Assembly: GCA_017853785.1 (NCBI GenBank)
Contig: JAFMIX010000073.1
Coordinates: forward strand, 1 to 8,931
Length of the DNA stretch: 8,931 bases
DNA from: Verrucomicrobiales bacterium
GTDB lineage: Bacteria; Verrucomicrobiota; Verrucomicrobiia; Limisphaerales; JAFMIX01
Direction: 5' to 3'
A program made the translations under genes and the position numbers. Of this stretch, positions 1 to 6,177 are shown in pieces. The notes below the pieces were generated by a model, which worked only from the letters and a program-made list of their open reading frames with translations, did not search any database and was not told the DNA's origin. Every line of letters begins with the position of its first letter. The stretch's first letter is position 1.

Positions 1-689
1 AGCTCCAGCGCGATGCGCAGATAAAATTCGCAGCCGAGCGCGTTGTGAAAGGTCTTGAACGGTTGCGCCGCCGCGCCGCCGGGAATCGCCTGCATCGCGG
101 GCGTCTCCACCTCCACGTAGCCGCGACTGTGGAAGAAGCTGCGGATCTCGTGCACGATGGCGCTGCGTTTGAGGAAAACTTCCTTCACGTCGGGGTTGCC
201 GATGAGATCGAGGTAACGCTGGCGGTAGCGGATTTCCGTGTCTTCGAGTCCGTGCCATTTGGCCGGCGGCGGGCGGAGCGCCTTCGCCAGAATCTTGAAC
301 GACTCCAGCTTGAGGCTCGGTTCGTTGGTCTTGGTGCGGAAGAGCGTGCCGGTTGCGCCGACGAAATCGCCGAGGTCGAGGTGCTTGAAGATGTCGAACT
401 GCTCGTCGCCGAGCGCCTGTTTCTGCGCGTAAGCCTGCACGCGGCCGGATTGGTCGCGCACGTCGATGAAGATGGACTTGCCCATATCGCGGTGCGCGGT
501 GATGCGCCCGGCCACGGCAACGGGCGCGCCCTCGGCGAGTTCGCCGCTCTCAAATTTCGCGCGCGCCACGCCCGCGCCGGTGTCTGGTGTGAACTGGTTG
601 GCGGCGCTGAACGGGTCGATGCCCTTGGCGTTCAGGGCGGCGAGCTTGGCTTTGCGCTGTTCGATGAGTGAATTAGTGTCGTCCATCAT
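1..689 (-). CDS. lysS: Lysyl-tRNA synthetase, class II (N-terminal part, runs off the left edge)
   Basis: This enzyme charges tRNA-Lys with lysine in the cytoplasm. About 229 N-terminal residues are present; the gene continues past base 1. Counting from the second ATG (686), residues about 54-140 form the anticodon-binding OB fold (VAVAGRITAHRDMGKSIFIDV and following). The class II core follows: RYRQRYLDLIGNPDV at about 153-167, the motif 1 helix and strand ending GYVEVETPAM at 189-198, and the GGAAAQPFKTFHNAL lysine-pocket lead-in at 203-217. FYLRIALEL, the lead-in to motif 2, is cut by the edge. Two adjacent in-frame ATG codons (687-689 and 684-686) can start translation and no clear Shine-Dalgarno separates them. 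The OB fold excludes the short EpmA/GenX paralogue. The gene lies 146 bp downstream of the tetrahaem cytochrome on the same strand, with a palindromic element between them. Confidence 0.95.
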   Translation of the reverse strand, partial: MMDDTNSLIEQRKAKLAALNAKGIDPFSAANQFTPDTGAGVARAKFESGELAEGAPVAVAGRITAHRDMGKSIFIDVRDQSGRVQAYAQKQALGDEQFDIFKHLDLGDFVGATGTLFRTKTNEPSLKLESFKILAKALRPPPAKWHGLEDTEIRYRQRYLDLIGNPDVKEVFLKRSAIVHEIRSFFHSRGYVEVETPAMQAIPGGAAAQPFKTFHNALGCEFYLRIALE

Positions 690-750
690 GTGGCGGGTAT
701 GGAACACGATTCAGGCGCGAAAACCAAGCAGACAAAGCAGTTGGTCCGGC

Positions 751-834
751 TTGGAGTGCGGCGACACGTCGCCGCTTTCCGACTGGGAGACAGGTCTCCC
801 AGTTCTAAAGCGCGGTCATGCCCGTGCACTCCAA
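751..834. repeat. 84-bp palindromic element with cloverleaf-like inverted repeats
   Basis: The ends are perfect 9-bp inverted repeats: TTGGAGTGC at 751-759 and GCACTCCAA at 826-834. Inside are three hairpins. Hairpin 1 is GCGGCGA (758-764), loop CACG, TCGCCGC (769-775). Hairpin 2 is ACTGGGAGAC (782-791), loop AG, GTCTCCCAGT (794-803). Hairpin 3 is GCGCGG (810-815) and CCGTGC (822-827) with one G-U pair. The hairpins are separated by 6-nt linkers (776-781 and 804-809), and the outer stem uses 751-757 with 828-834, giving a four-way junction. The element begins 1 bp beyond the stop codon of the tetrahaem cytochrome gene and lies upstream of lysS on the same strand. It resembles a REP- or MITE-like interspersed element, and a transcript could also use it as a terminator or stability structure. 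Only one copy is visible here, so dispersal is inferred. Confidence 0.8.
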
Positions 835-835
835 A

Positions 836-1957
836 TCAGGGCGCGGCGGGCAAGGCTTTCTGAAACTCCGCGAGGTGGTCCGCGAAGGCGGCGGGATTGA
901 AGTCCGGCAGCGATTGGACGTCGGCGAAAAGTTTTTTAAGGTGCGGCCGGAGAGCTTCGGCGGCTTTCGCGTCGGGCAGGGCGAGCGTCAGGCGGTCGAG
1001 CGCGAGCACGAGGCGCTCGGCGCGGCGGCCGTGGAGGGGTTGGGGAATCAAGCTATCGCGAAACGAGGAACTGGTATTGGCAAGCGAAGACAAGATTAGC
1101 CGATTATTCTTTTCTCTCCACAAATCATGAAAATACTTTACCGCGCCATCGGTTGCCTGTTGAACACTTCCCACATCTACGAGCGTAGAGGGAATTTCCA
1201 ATTCCTTTTTTTCATTCGTGGAGTTCATCAACCAAATCAAACTTTTCCACCGATTAATTTGATTTTCTGTAGGCGATTTTTCCTTTGAAAGCTGCCAACT
1301 CATTTCGCGGAGTGCCACCAGTTGACCGTAATACCAAGCTGCACCCCCATTCCAGTTCGTCCCCTCCTGCCAGTGCTTCGGCTGCGTCACGCATTGGCCG
1401 TCGAGTTCGAAGATGAGTTCGGGATGGCCGGCGGCGAGGATGTCGGCGTCCACGTTCTGGTGGCAGGCCACGCAGGTGTTGGCGCGGACGTAGAGGTTCT
1501 TCAGGTCGCGCATGCCGGCGTTCACGCGGTCGGCGTGCGTGTAGTCCTCGCGCGTGTGCGAACGAATCCAGTTCTCGGCCGGGCCGTGGCAGCTCTCGCA
1601 TGAGACGCCGTCGGAAATCTTCACGGCCTTGGTGAGCCGCGCGGCGGGCACCGTCTGCATCGGTGCATGGCAGACGGTGCAGCGCGCGGCTTGTGTGGGG
1701 TTGCCGAGCTTCAATGTCTCGGCGATGCGTTCGCTGCGCGCGGTGGTGAGTGTGGCGTAGGGGCGTTCGTGGTGGACGTCATATTTCGCCCAGACGGTGT
1801 ATTGCTTGTTCTTCTCGTCCGCGCCGCCGTGGCAGCCGGAGGTGGCGCAGCTTTGGGCGCCGAGAAATTTTGGGGCGTCTTCCGCGCGGAGGTTGAACGC
1901 GAATAGAATCATCACCGCCGAGGCGCAGAGATGCGGAGTTAATCGGTTGCCGAGCAC
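836..1957 (-). CDS. Exported tetrahaem c-type cytochrome, cytochrome c554-like family
   Basis: This is a predicted periplasmic electron-transfer protein of 373 residues. It has four haem attachment sites: an extended CX4CH (CATSGCH, 37-43), CTVCH (93-97), CESCH (120-124) and CVACH (162-166). After the last haem comes AAGHPELIFELD and then PKHW, the AGHP...FE...HW signature I associate with the cytochrome c554 family (the electron acceptor of hydroxylamine oxidoreductase). The C-terminal 170 residues are haem-free and helical. The GTG start at 1957 is preferred because it gives a signal peptide: Arg5, a hydrophobic stretch at about 11-23, and cleavage near LRA-ED at 25/26. The ATG at codon 16 (1912) would leave too short a leader. 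The first codons overlap a purine-rich repeat, so the true start is uncertain. The gene is divergent from the Fe-S/cytochrome operon, which suggests a shared redox function. Codons for residues about 204-292 are much more AT-rich than the rest. Substrate or partner is unknown. Confidence 0.92.
   Translation of the reverse strand: MLGNRLTPHLCASAVMILFAFNLRAEDAPKFLGAQSCATSGCHGGADEKNKQYTVWAKYDVHHERPYATLTTARSERIAETLKLGNPTQAARCTVCHAPMQTVPAARLTKAVKISDGVSCESCHGPAENWIRSHTREDYTHADRVNAGMRDLKNLYVRANTCVACHQNVDADILAAGHPELIFELDGQCVTQPKHWQEGTNWNGGAAWYYGQLVALREMSWQLSKEKSPTENQINRWKSLIWLMNSTNEKKELEIPSTLVDVGSVQQATDGAVKYFHDLWREKNNRLILSSLANTSSSFRDSLIPQPLHGRRAERLVLALDRLTLALPDAKAAEALRPHLKKLFADVQSLPDFNPAAFADHLAEFQKALPAAP
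1913..1943. repeat. Degenerate purine-rich 8-bp tandem repeat overlapping the cytochrome N terminus
   Basis: On the plus strand three consecutive 8-mers, ccgccgag (1915-1922), gcgcagag (1923-1930) and atgcggag (1931-1938), share the pattern NNGCNGAG. From memory this resembles the dispersed GCAGAGGCGCAGAG-type repeats of many environmental bacterial genomes, but one degenerate copy does not prove this. Read on the minus strand it encodes about residues 6-15 of the tetrahaem cytochrome as annotated, and it ends directly beside the alternative ATG at 1912. Confidence 0.35.
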
Positions 1958-1986
1958 GGGGACTTGTTATAGCGTTTTTTCCGGTA

Positions 1987-3768
1987 ATGCAACCCATTAG
2001 CAACAAGTTGGATTCCGGTGAGCCGCTCTCGACCGAGCAACTCCTCGCTTACCTCCCCGCGCTCAAGGAGGTCCCCCCCAAACAACTTGCCGACTGGGCC
2101 AAGGACGCCGCCGTCGTCCACCGCTACCAGCGCGGCGATTACGTCTGTCGCGAGGGCGAGTTCGGCTCCACGGCGTTCTACGTCGTGTCTGGCAGCGTGG
2201 ATATCTTCATCGCCAGCCAGATTGCGCACGTCAAAACCCATTCCGGCGGCAACACCGGGGTGTTTGGCCGCGGCGTGGCGCGGATGCGAAGCTTCCTTGT
2301 CAGCGAAAAAGAAGAAAAGCGCGACGGCAACACCCGCACCTTCATCCCCATCGACGCCTCGGTGGATCTCTCCATCGCCAAGCCGCTCGCCGTTCTCGGC
2401 TCCGGCGAACTTTTCGGCGAGATGACCTGCCGCACGTTCTCCCCGCGCTCGGCCACCGTGCGCGCGGCGGAAGACTGTGTGGTCGTGGAATTTCTGCGCG
2501 TCGTGCTCGACATGCTCATGGGCTCGCGCGCGATCGACGCCATCTCCAAAGCCGGCACGCGCGTGAAAGTGCCGACGTTCAAAGGCACGTCGTTCAAGGC
2601 CGAGATGGACAAGAAATATCGCGAGCGCTCGCTCAGCAACCATCTGCGCTCCGTTCCGTTGTTCAGTTCGCTTGATGAGTTTTTCATGGACCGCCTCAAG
2701 CAGAACGTCGAACTCGTCTCGTTCGACAAAGGCGAGGCCATCTGCAAGCAGGGCGAGGCGGCAGACGCGTTTTATCTCATCCGGCAGGGCATGGTGAAAG
2801 TCTCGCAGGCGCTCGCTGGCGGCGAAATGGTGCGCACCTACCTGGGCCGCGGCGATTACTTTGGCGAGATTGGCTTGCTGAAAAACCAACCGCGCGGTGC
2901 GACTTGCTCCGCACTCGACCGTGTCGACGTCGTCCGCATCAAGGCCGCCGAGTTCAACGCGATGCTCGAGAATTTCCCCGACGTCCGCGCCACGCTCACG
3001 CAGGTAGCCGACGCGCGCATCAAGGCCGCCGAGCAGACGAAGCTTCCCGTCGGCCTCAATATGGACGAGTTTCTCGACCAGGGATTGTTCGAGGCGCAGA
3101 ACCTGTTGCTCATCGACCTCGACCGCTGTGTGCGCTGCGACCTGTGCGTGCGCGCCTGCGCTGACGCACACGACGGCGTCACCCGCCTGCTGCGCGATGG
3201 CCTGCGCTACGACAAATACCTCGTCGCCACCGCCTGCCGCACCTGCCGCGACCCGTTGTGCATGACGCAATGCCCCGTCAGCTCCATCCGCCGCAAGGAC
3301 AACCTGGAGATCATCATCGAAGACTGGTGCATCGGCTGCACGAAGTGCGCGGAACTCTGCCCGTTCGGCAACATCAACATGCACCCGGTGGAACTGATGG
3401 AAGAAAAGAAGGCGGCTGCGCCGCAGCCATCTGTTGCCGCACCTGCCGCAGCCGCAACAGCCACCGCGCCAGCGGCGACTCCGCCGCCCGCGAAAGAGAA
3501 ATTCAATCTCATCGAATTCTTCGGCCTGAAAAAATCCACCGCCGCGCCCAAGAAGACCGCCAACAAAGCCGCCACCTGCGACCTGTGCACCGACCTGAAC
3601 ATGCCCAGCTGCGTCTATGCCTGCCCGCACGACGCCGCGATGCGCGTTGACCCCAGCGAATTTTTCGCCAACCGCCTCGCCGGCCGCCAGCTCGCCCCGA
3701 CCAGCTTCCAGCAAGTCAAACGCTTCGATCCGCGCACGACGCACAAGGCAACCATTACAAAAGAATGA
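1987..3768 (+). CDS. Double cyclic-nucleotide-binding domain protein fused to a four-cluster [4Fe-4S] ferredoxin module
   Basis: This 593-residue protein has no signal peptide, Tat motif or membrane segment, so it is predicted to be cytoplasmic. cNMP-binding fold 1 spans about 45-185 and carries GELFGEM (140-146) and PRSATVRA (153-160); about 45 extra residues lie between its strands (80-132). Fold 2 spans about 224-345, with YFGEIGLL (291-298) and PRGAT (302-306). Both keep the phosphate-binding-cassette Gly-Glu and Arg. No DNA-binding helix-turn-helix is evident; a ferredoxin module follows instead. Its Cys sets are 381/384/387/391, 417/420/425/429, 448/451/454/458 and 531/534/542/546, sixteen ligands as in DMSO-reductase-type electron-transfer subunits (NrfC, PsrB). 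An Ala/Pro linker (about 476-503) precedes the last set. The stop overlaps the next ATG by 4 bp. Likely role: the cytoplasmic electron-transfer end of the complex, possibly gated by a cyclic nucleotide. The ATG at 1987 has no clear Shine-Dalgarno, so the start is provisional. Confidence 0.93.
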   Translation: MQPISNKLDSGEPLSTEQLLAYLPALKEVPPKQLADWAKDAAVVHRYQRGDYVCREGEFGSTAFYVVSGSVDIFIASQIAHVKTHSGGNTGVFGRGVARMRSFLVSEKEEKRDGNTRTFIPIDASVDLSIAKPLAVLGSGELFGEMTCRTFSPRSATVRAAEDCVVVEFLRVVLDMLMGSRAIDAISKAGTRVKVPTFKGTSFKAEMDKKYRERSLSNHLRSVPLFSSLDEFFMDRLKQNVELVSFDKGEAICKQGEAADAFYLIRQGMVKVSQALAGGEMVRTYLGRGDYFGEIGLLKNQPRGATCSALDRVDVVRIKAAEFNAMLENFPDVRATLTQVADARIKAAEQTKLPVGLNMDEFLDQGLFEAQNLLLIDLDRCVRCDLCVRACADAHDGVTRLLRDGLRYDKYLVATACRTCRDPLCMTQCPVSSIRRKDNLEIIIEDWCIGCTKCAELCPFGNINMHPVELMEEKKAAAPQPSVAAPAAAATATAPAATPPPAKEKFNLIEFFGLKKSTAAPKKTANKAATCDLCTDLNMPSCVYACPHDAAMRVDPSEFFANRLAGRQLAPTSFQQVKRFDPRTTHKATITKE

Positions 3769-4727
3769 TTCTAGACCGCAATCATTGGCCGTGGTTCGGG
3801 TTCGTCCTGGTGGCGAGCGCAGCGGCGGGCTTGCTCTACCTCGCCAACTTTCATCCCGACCTCCTGCCGTTCCACCTGCCGCTGCCGGCGTTTCTTGGTC
3901 CGACGCCACCGTTGCGTGGCACGATTGGCGGCAGTCCGCTCGGCCTCATTTACGGCACTGTTGCCCTGCTCATCTTCGTCTTCGCTGCGCTGCTCGGCGC
4001 GCGCCGCAAGAAACCCGCGTGGCGCATCGGCCGCGTGCAGGTTTGGCTCAAGGCGCACATCTGGCTCACGCTGCTCACCGTGCCGCTCATCGCGCTACAC
4101 TGCGGTTTCTCTGCGGGTGGTCCGATGACGCAACTCCTGCTCGTGCTCTATGCTGTCGTGATGGTCAGCGGCTTTTACGGACTCGCGCTGCAACATTTCC
4201 TGCCTCGCATCATGAAGGAACAGATTCCGCTCGAAACCATCTTCGAACAAATCCCGCACATCCTGAAAACGCTCCACGAAGCCGCGCAAAAACTCCGGCA
4301 AACTGTCGTCGCCCCGCCCGCCGCGCCTGCGCCCGCCGCTGCTCCGGTCGCCGCCGACCCAAACGCGCCTGGCGTCGCTCCTGCGTCCGCCGAGCCGGCA
4401 AAAGTTGATCCGTCCACCGACATCTTGAAACAGTTTCTCGACCAGGAAGCGCTGCCGTATCTGGCAGCCAAGCGCGGCGACAAGTTGCGGCTCGGCAGCC
4501 AGCGCGTGGCGGACGATTATTTCCGTGCGCTCAAGGTGAGCGTCACCACGCAGTGGCACGCTGATGTGGAGCGGTTGCAGAACTGGTGCGGCGAGCGGCG
4601 GCAACTGGACTTGCAGACGCGGTATCAGCACTGGCTGCACGGCTGGCTGTTCGTGCACGCGCCGATCTCGTTCGTGCTGCTCGCGCTGACCGTGTGGCAC
4701 GTCATTGTGACCGTGTGGAGATATTGA
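3765..4727 (+). CDS. Five-helix membrane protein, probable dihaem cytochrome b
   Basis: This 320-residue integral membrane protein has helices at about 9-27, 57-78, 95-113, 121-142 and 294-316. His98 and His112 lie on helix 3 and His298 and His312 on helix 5. Both pairs are 14 residues apart, the spacing of the bis-His haem ligands in cytochrome b of bc1/b6f complexes. Two stacked b haems crossing the membrane are therefore the best reading (inference; overall sequence does not look like classical cytochrome b). Basic residues after helix 2 (RRKKPAWRIGR) place that loop inside. This puts the 150-residue region 145-290, including an Ala/Pro-rich stretch at 183-211, in the cytoplasm, where it could dock the Fe-S protein. 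The start ATG overlaps the upstream stop (ATGA), implying translational coupling, and the decahaem gene starts 1 bp after this stop. Alternative: a haem-free membrane anchor; the paired histidines argue against it. Confidence 0.88.
   Translation: MILDRNHWPWFGFVLVASAAAGLLYLANFHPDLLPFHLPLPAFLGPTPPLRGTIGGSPLGLIYGTVALLIFVFAALLGARRKKPAWRIGRVQVWLKAHIWLTLLTVPLIALHCGFSAGGPMTQLLLVLYAVVMVSGFYGLALQHFLPRIMKEQIPLETIFEQIPHILKTLHEAAQKLRQTVVAPPAAPAPAAAPVAADPNAPGVAPASAEPAKVDPSTDILKQFLDQEALPYLAAKRGDKLRLGSQRVADDYFRALKVSVTTQWHADVERLQNWCGERRQLDLQTRYQHWLHGWLFVHAPISFVLLALTVWHVIVTVWRY
4717..4720 (+). promoter_or_regulatory. Ribosome binding site of the decahaem cytochrome gene
   Basis: GGAG lies 8 nt upstream of the ATG at 4729, inside the last codons of the cytochrome b gene. 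It is the clearest Shine-Dalgarno ahead of any gene in this window and fixes the start of the decahaem gene. The other genes here lack obvious ones. Confidence 0.6.
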
Positions 4728-4728
4728 A

Positions 4729-6108
4729 ATGGCTACTCCGCAAAGAACCCAGAAGTCCATCGCCGAGCGGTTCAAAGGCAATCTGGACTACTACAAGAAG
4801 GCGCATTACCTGCGGCGCGCGAAGTTCTTGGTCACGAGCGGCGTCGTGGTCGTCGGGCTGGCGGCGATGGCGCTATGGCAGTTCTACGGCGGCGAGAAAT
4901 TTTATTCGTCCGGCACCATCACGCGGCCGCACGCGCAGTTCGCCAACCAGTGCGAGAAATGCCACGTCGGCGGGAACACAGTCGACCAGATCAAGGCCTC
5001 GTTCCGCACCGGCCAACGCTCCCTCGCGCTCTCCGCGATGGATGAGGCGTGCCTGAAATGCCACAAAGGTTTCAGCTTCCACATGCCGAACGTCGTGCAA
5101 AGCCATTCGTGCGTGGCGTGCCATCATGAACACACCGGCAGCGGCCCGATGTCCCCGCCGGCCGACCGCAATTGCCAAGTTTGCCACGGCGATGCGGCCA
5201 TCATGCAGGCGTCGTTGGAAAAGGGAAAAACGCTGCCGCCGGAAGCGTTTGATGATCGCGCCTCGCAAGGCGCGGATGTGTTCAAAACGCCGCAACCGGA
5301 ACGCAGCCACCCGCAGTGCATCACCGCCTTCGCCATCGACCATCCCGAGTTTCAATTGATCGCCGATAAACTCCGCGACCCGGACACGCTCAAGTTTAAC
5401 CACCAGTTGCACCTGACCTCGCCGACGATTCCGCAGTTGCCCAACGGCAAGAAGTTGGAGTGCGCCGACTGTCATCAACCTGACGCAAGCGGCGGCTTCT
5501 ATCGCAAGATTTCTTTCGAGGCGAATTGCCAGGTCTGCCACTCGCTGCAATTCGACGCCGAGAATCCCGCGCTGCGCGTCCCGCACGGCAACGCCGAGTT
5601 CGTGCGCGCGTTCCTCCGCAGTCTGCCCGCGCAATACGCCGAGCACGCCAAGCGCGTGAAGAATCTCACCACGACGGACGATGTGAACGCCTTCGTCCAA
5701 GCGCAGATGGCGCGGCTGCGCGCGCAGGTCGGTTCGGGTGAGCAGTTGGAGCGCGAGATTTTCTTCAGCAACGCCCGCACCGGCCCGAGCGCGCGTGTGG
5801 CGGGCATGGACGCGACCGGGCGCGCACGTTTCCCTGGCTGCGCCTATTGCCATGAAGTCACCGCTAGTGGCGACGCCCCGCCGCAGATCACGAAGCCCGT
5901 CATCATGGATCGCTGGCTGGTGCGCGGTGGTTTCAACCACGCCAAGCACACGCAAGTCGCCTGCGAGAAATGCCACGACGTGCGCGGCAGCAAGGACACG
6001 GCGGATATCCTGCTGCCGTCAAAAAATTCCTGTGCGGTTTGCCACAGCCCGAAAGGCGGCGTCCCGAGCAATTGCTCCGAGTGCCACCAGTATCACGCGA
6101 AGCGTTGA
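4729..6108 (+). CDS. Membrane-anchored periplasmic decahaem cytochrome c
   Basis: This 459-residue protein has a basic cytoplasmic tail (1-31), one uncleaved-type membrane helix (about 32-53) and a large periplasmic region with ten CXXCH haem sites: 75-79, 108-112, 128-132, 149-153, 245-249, 267-271, 371-375, 412-416, 435-439 and 449-453. The haems fall in a 4+2+4 arrangement, separated by haem-poor stretches at 154-244 and 272-370. Candidate distal ligands include FNHQLH (223-228) and FNHAKH (402-407). Each precedes a CXXCH pair 22-23 residues apart, the second ending CxVCHS, which looks like an internal duplication of a cytochrome c3/doubled-CXXCH type unit. It starts 1 bp after the cytochrome b stop, with GGAG 8 nt upstream. 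It would carry electrons between the membrane b haems and a periplasmic or extracellular partner. The direction of flow cannot be told from sequence, and it does not resemble the MtrA or NrfB families I know. Confidence 0.95.
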   Translation: MATPQRTQKSIAERFKGNLDYYKKAHYLRRAKFLVTSGVVVVGLAAMALWQFYGGEKFYSSGTITRPHAQFANQCEKCHVGGNTVDQIKASFRTGQRSLALSAMDEACLKCHKGFSFHMPNVVQSHSCVACHHEHTGSGPMSPPADRNCQVCHGDAAIMQASLEKGKTLPPEAFDDRASQGADVFKTPQPERSHPQCITAFAIDHPEFQLIADKLRDPDTLKFNHQLHLTSPTIPQLPNGKKLECADCHQPDASGGFYRKISFEANCQVCHSLQFDAENPALRVPHGNAEFVRAFLRSLPAQYAEHAKRVKNLTTTDDVNAFVQAQMARLRAQVGSGEQLEREIFFSNARTGPSARVAGMDATGRARFPGCAYCHEVTASGDAPPQITKPVIMDRWLVRGGFNHAKHTQVACEKCHDVRGSKDTADILLPSKNSCAVCHSPKGGVPSNCSECHQYHAKR

Positions 6109-6133
6109 GGGAGGTACGCCATGTTGGCATCCC

Positions 6134-6177
6134 AAATCGAGCCGGGAAAATATGGGGACGGCCGTCCTTCCCGATTT
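6134..6177. terminator. Possible bidirectional terminator hairpin between convergent genes
   Basis: CGGGAA (6143-6148) pairs with TTCCCG (6168-6173). The inner palindrome GGACGGCCGTCC (6156-6167) gives a GGAC/GTCC stem, and a bulge (6149-6155) interrupts the 5' arm. AAATCG at 6134-6139 can alternatively extend pairing with the 3' side. It sits 25 nt beyond the decahaem stop and at the stop of the convergent gene. No good T-tract follows on either strand, so intrinsic termination is only suggested. Confidence 0.35.

Noticed and set aside
45..671. 208-residue open frame on the plus strand
   Set aside because: Antisense to lysS; the lysS frame matches the OB fold and class II motif 1.
751..834. 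tRNA gene, because of the cloverleaf shape and 84-nt length
   Set aside because: There is no T-loop or D-loop consensus, no 7-nt anticodon loop (loops are 4, 2 and 6 nt) and no CCA end; arm lengths do not match tRNA.
1939..3909. 656-residue open frame on the minus strand
   Set aside because: Antisense shadow of the cNMP/Fe-S gene; composition is low-complexity and shows no domain, while the plus frame has clear Cys clusters and cNMP motifs.
4873..5976. 367-residue open frame on the minus strand
   Set aside because: Antisense to the decahaem cytochrome, whose ten CXXCH sites establish the coding strand.
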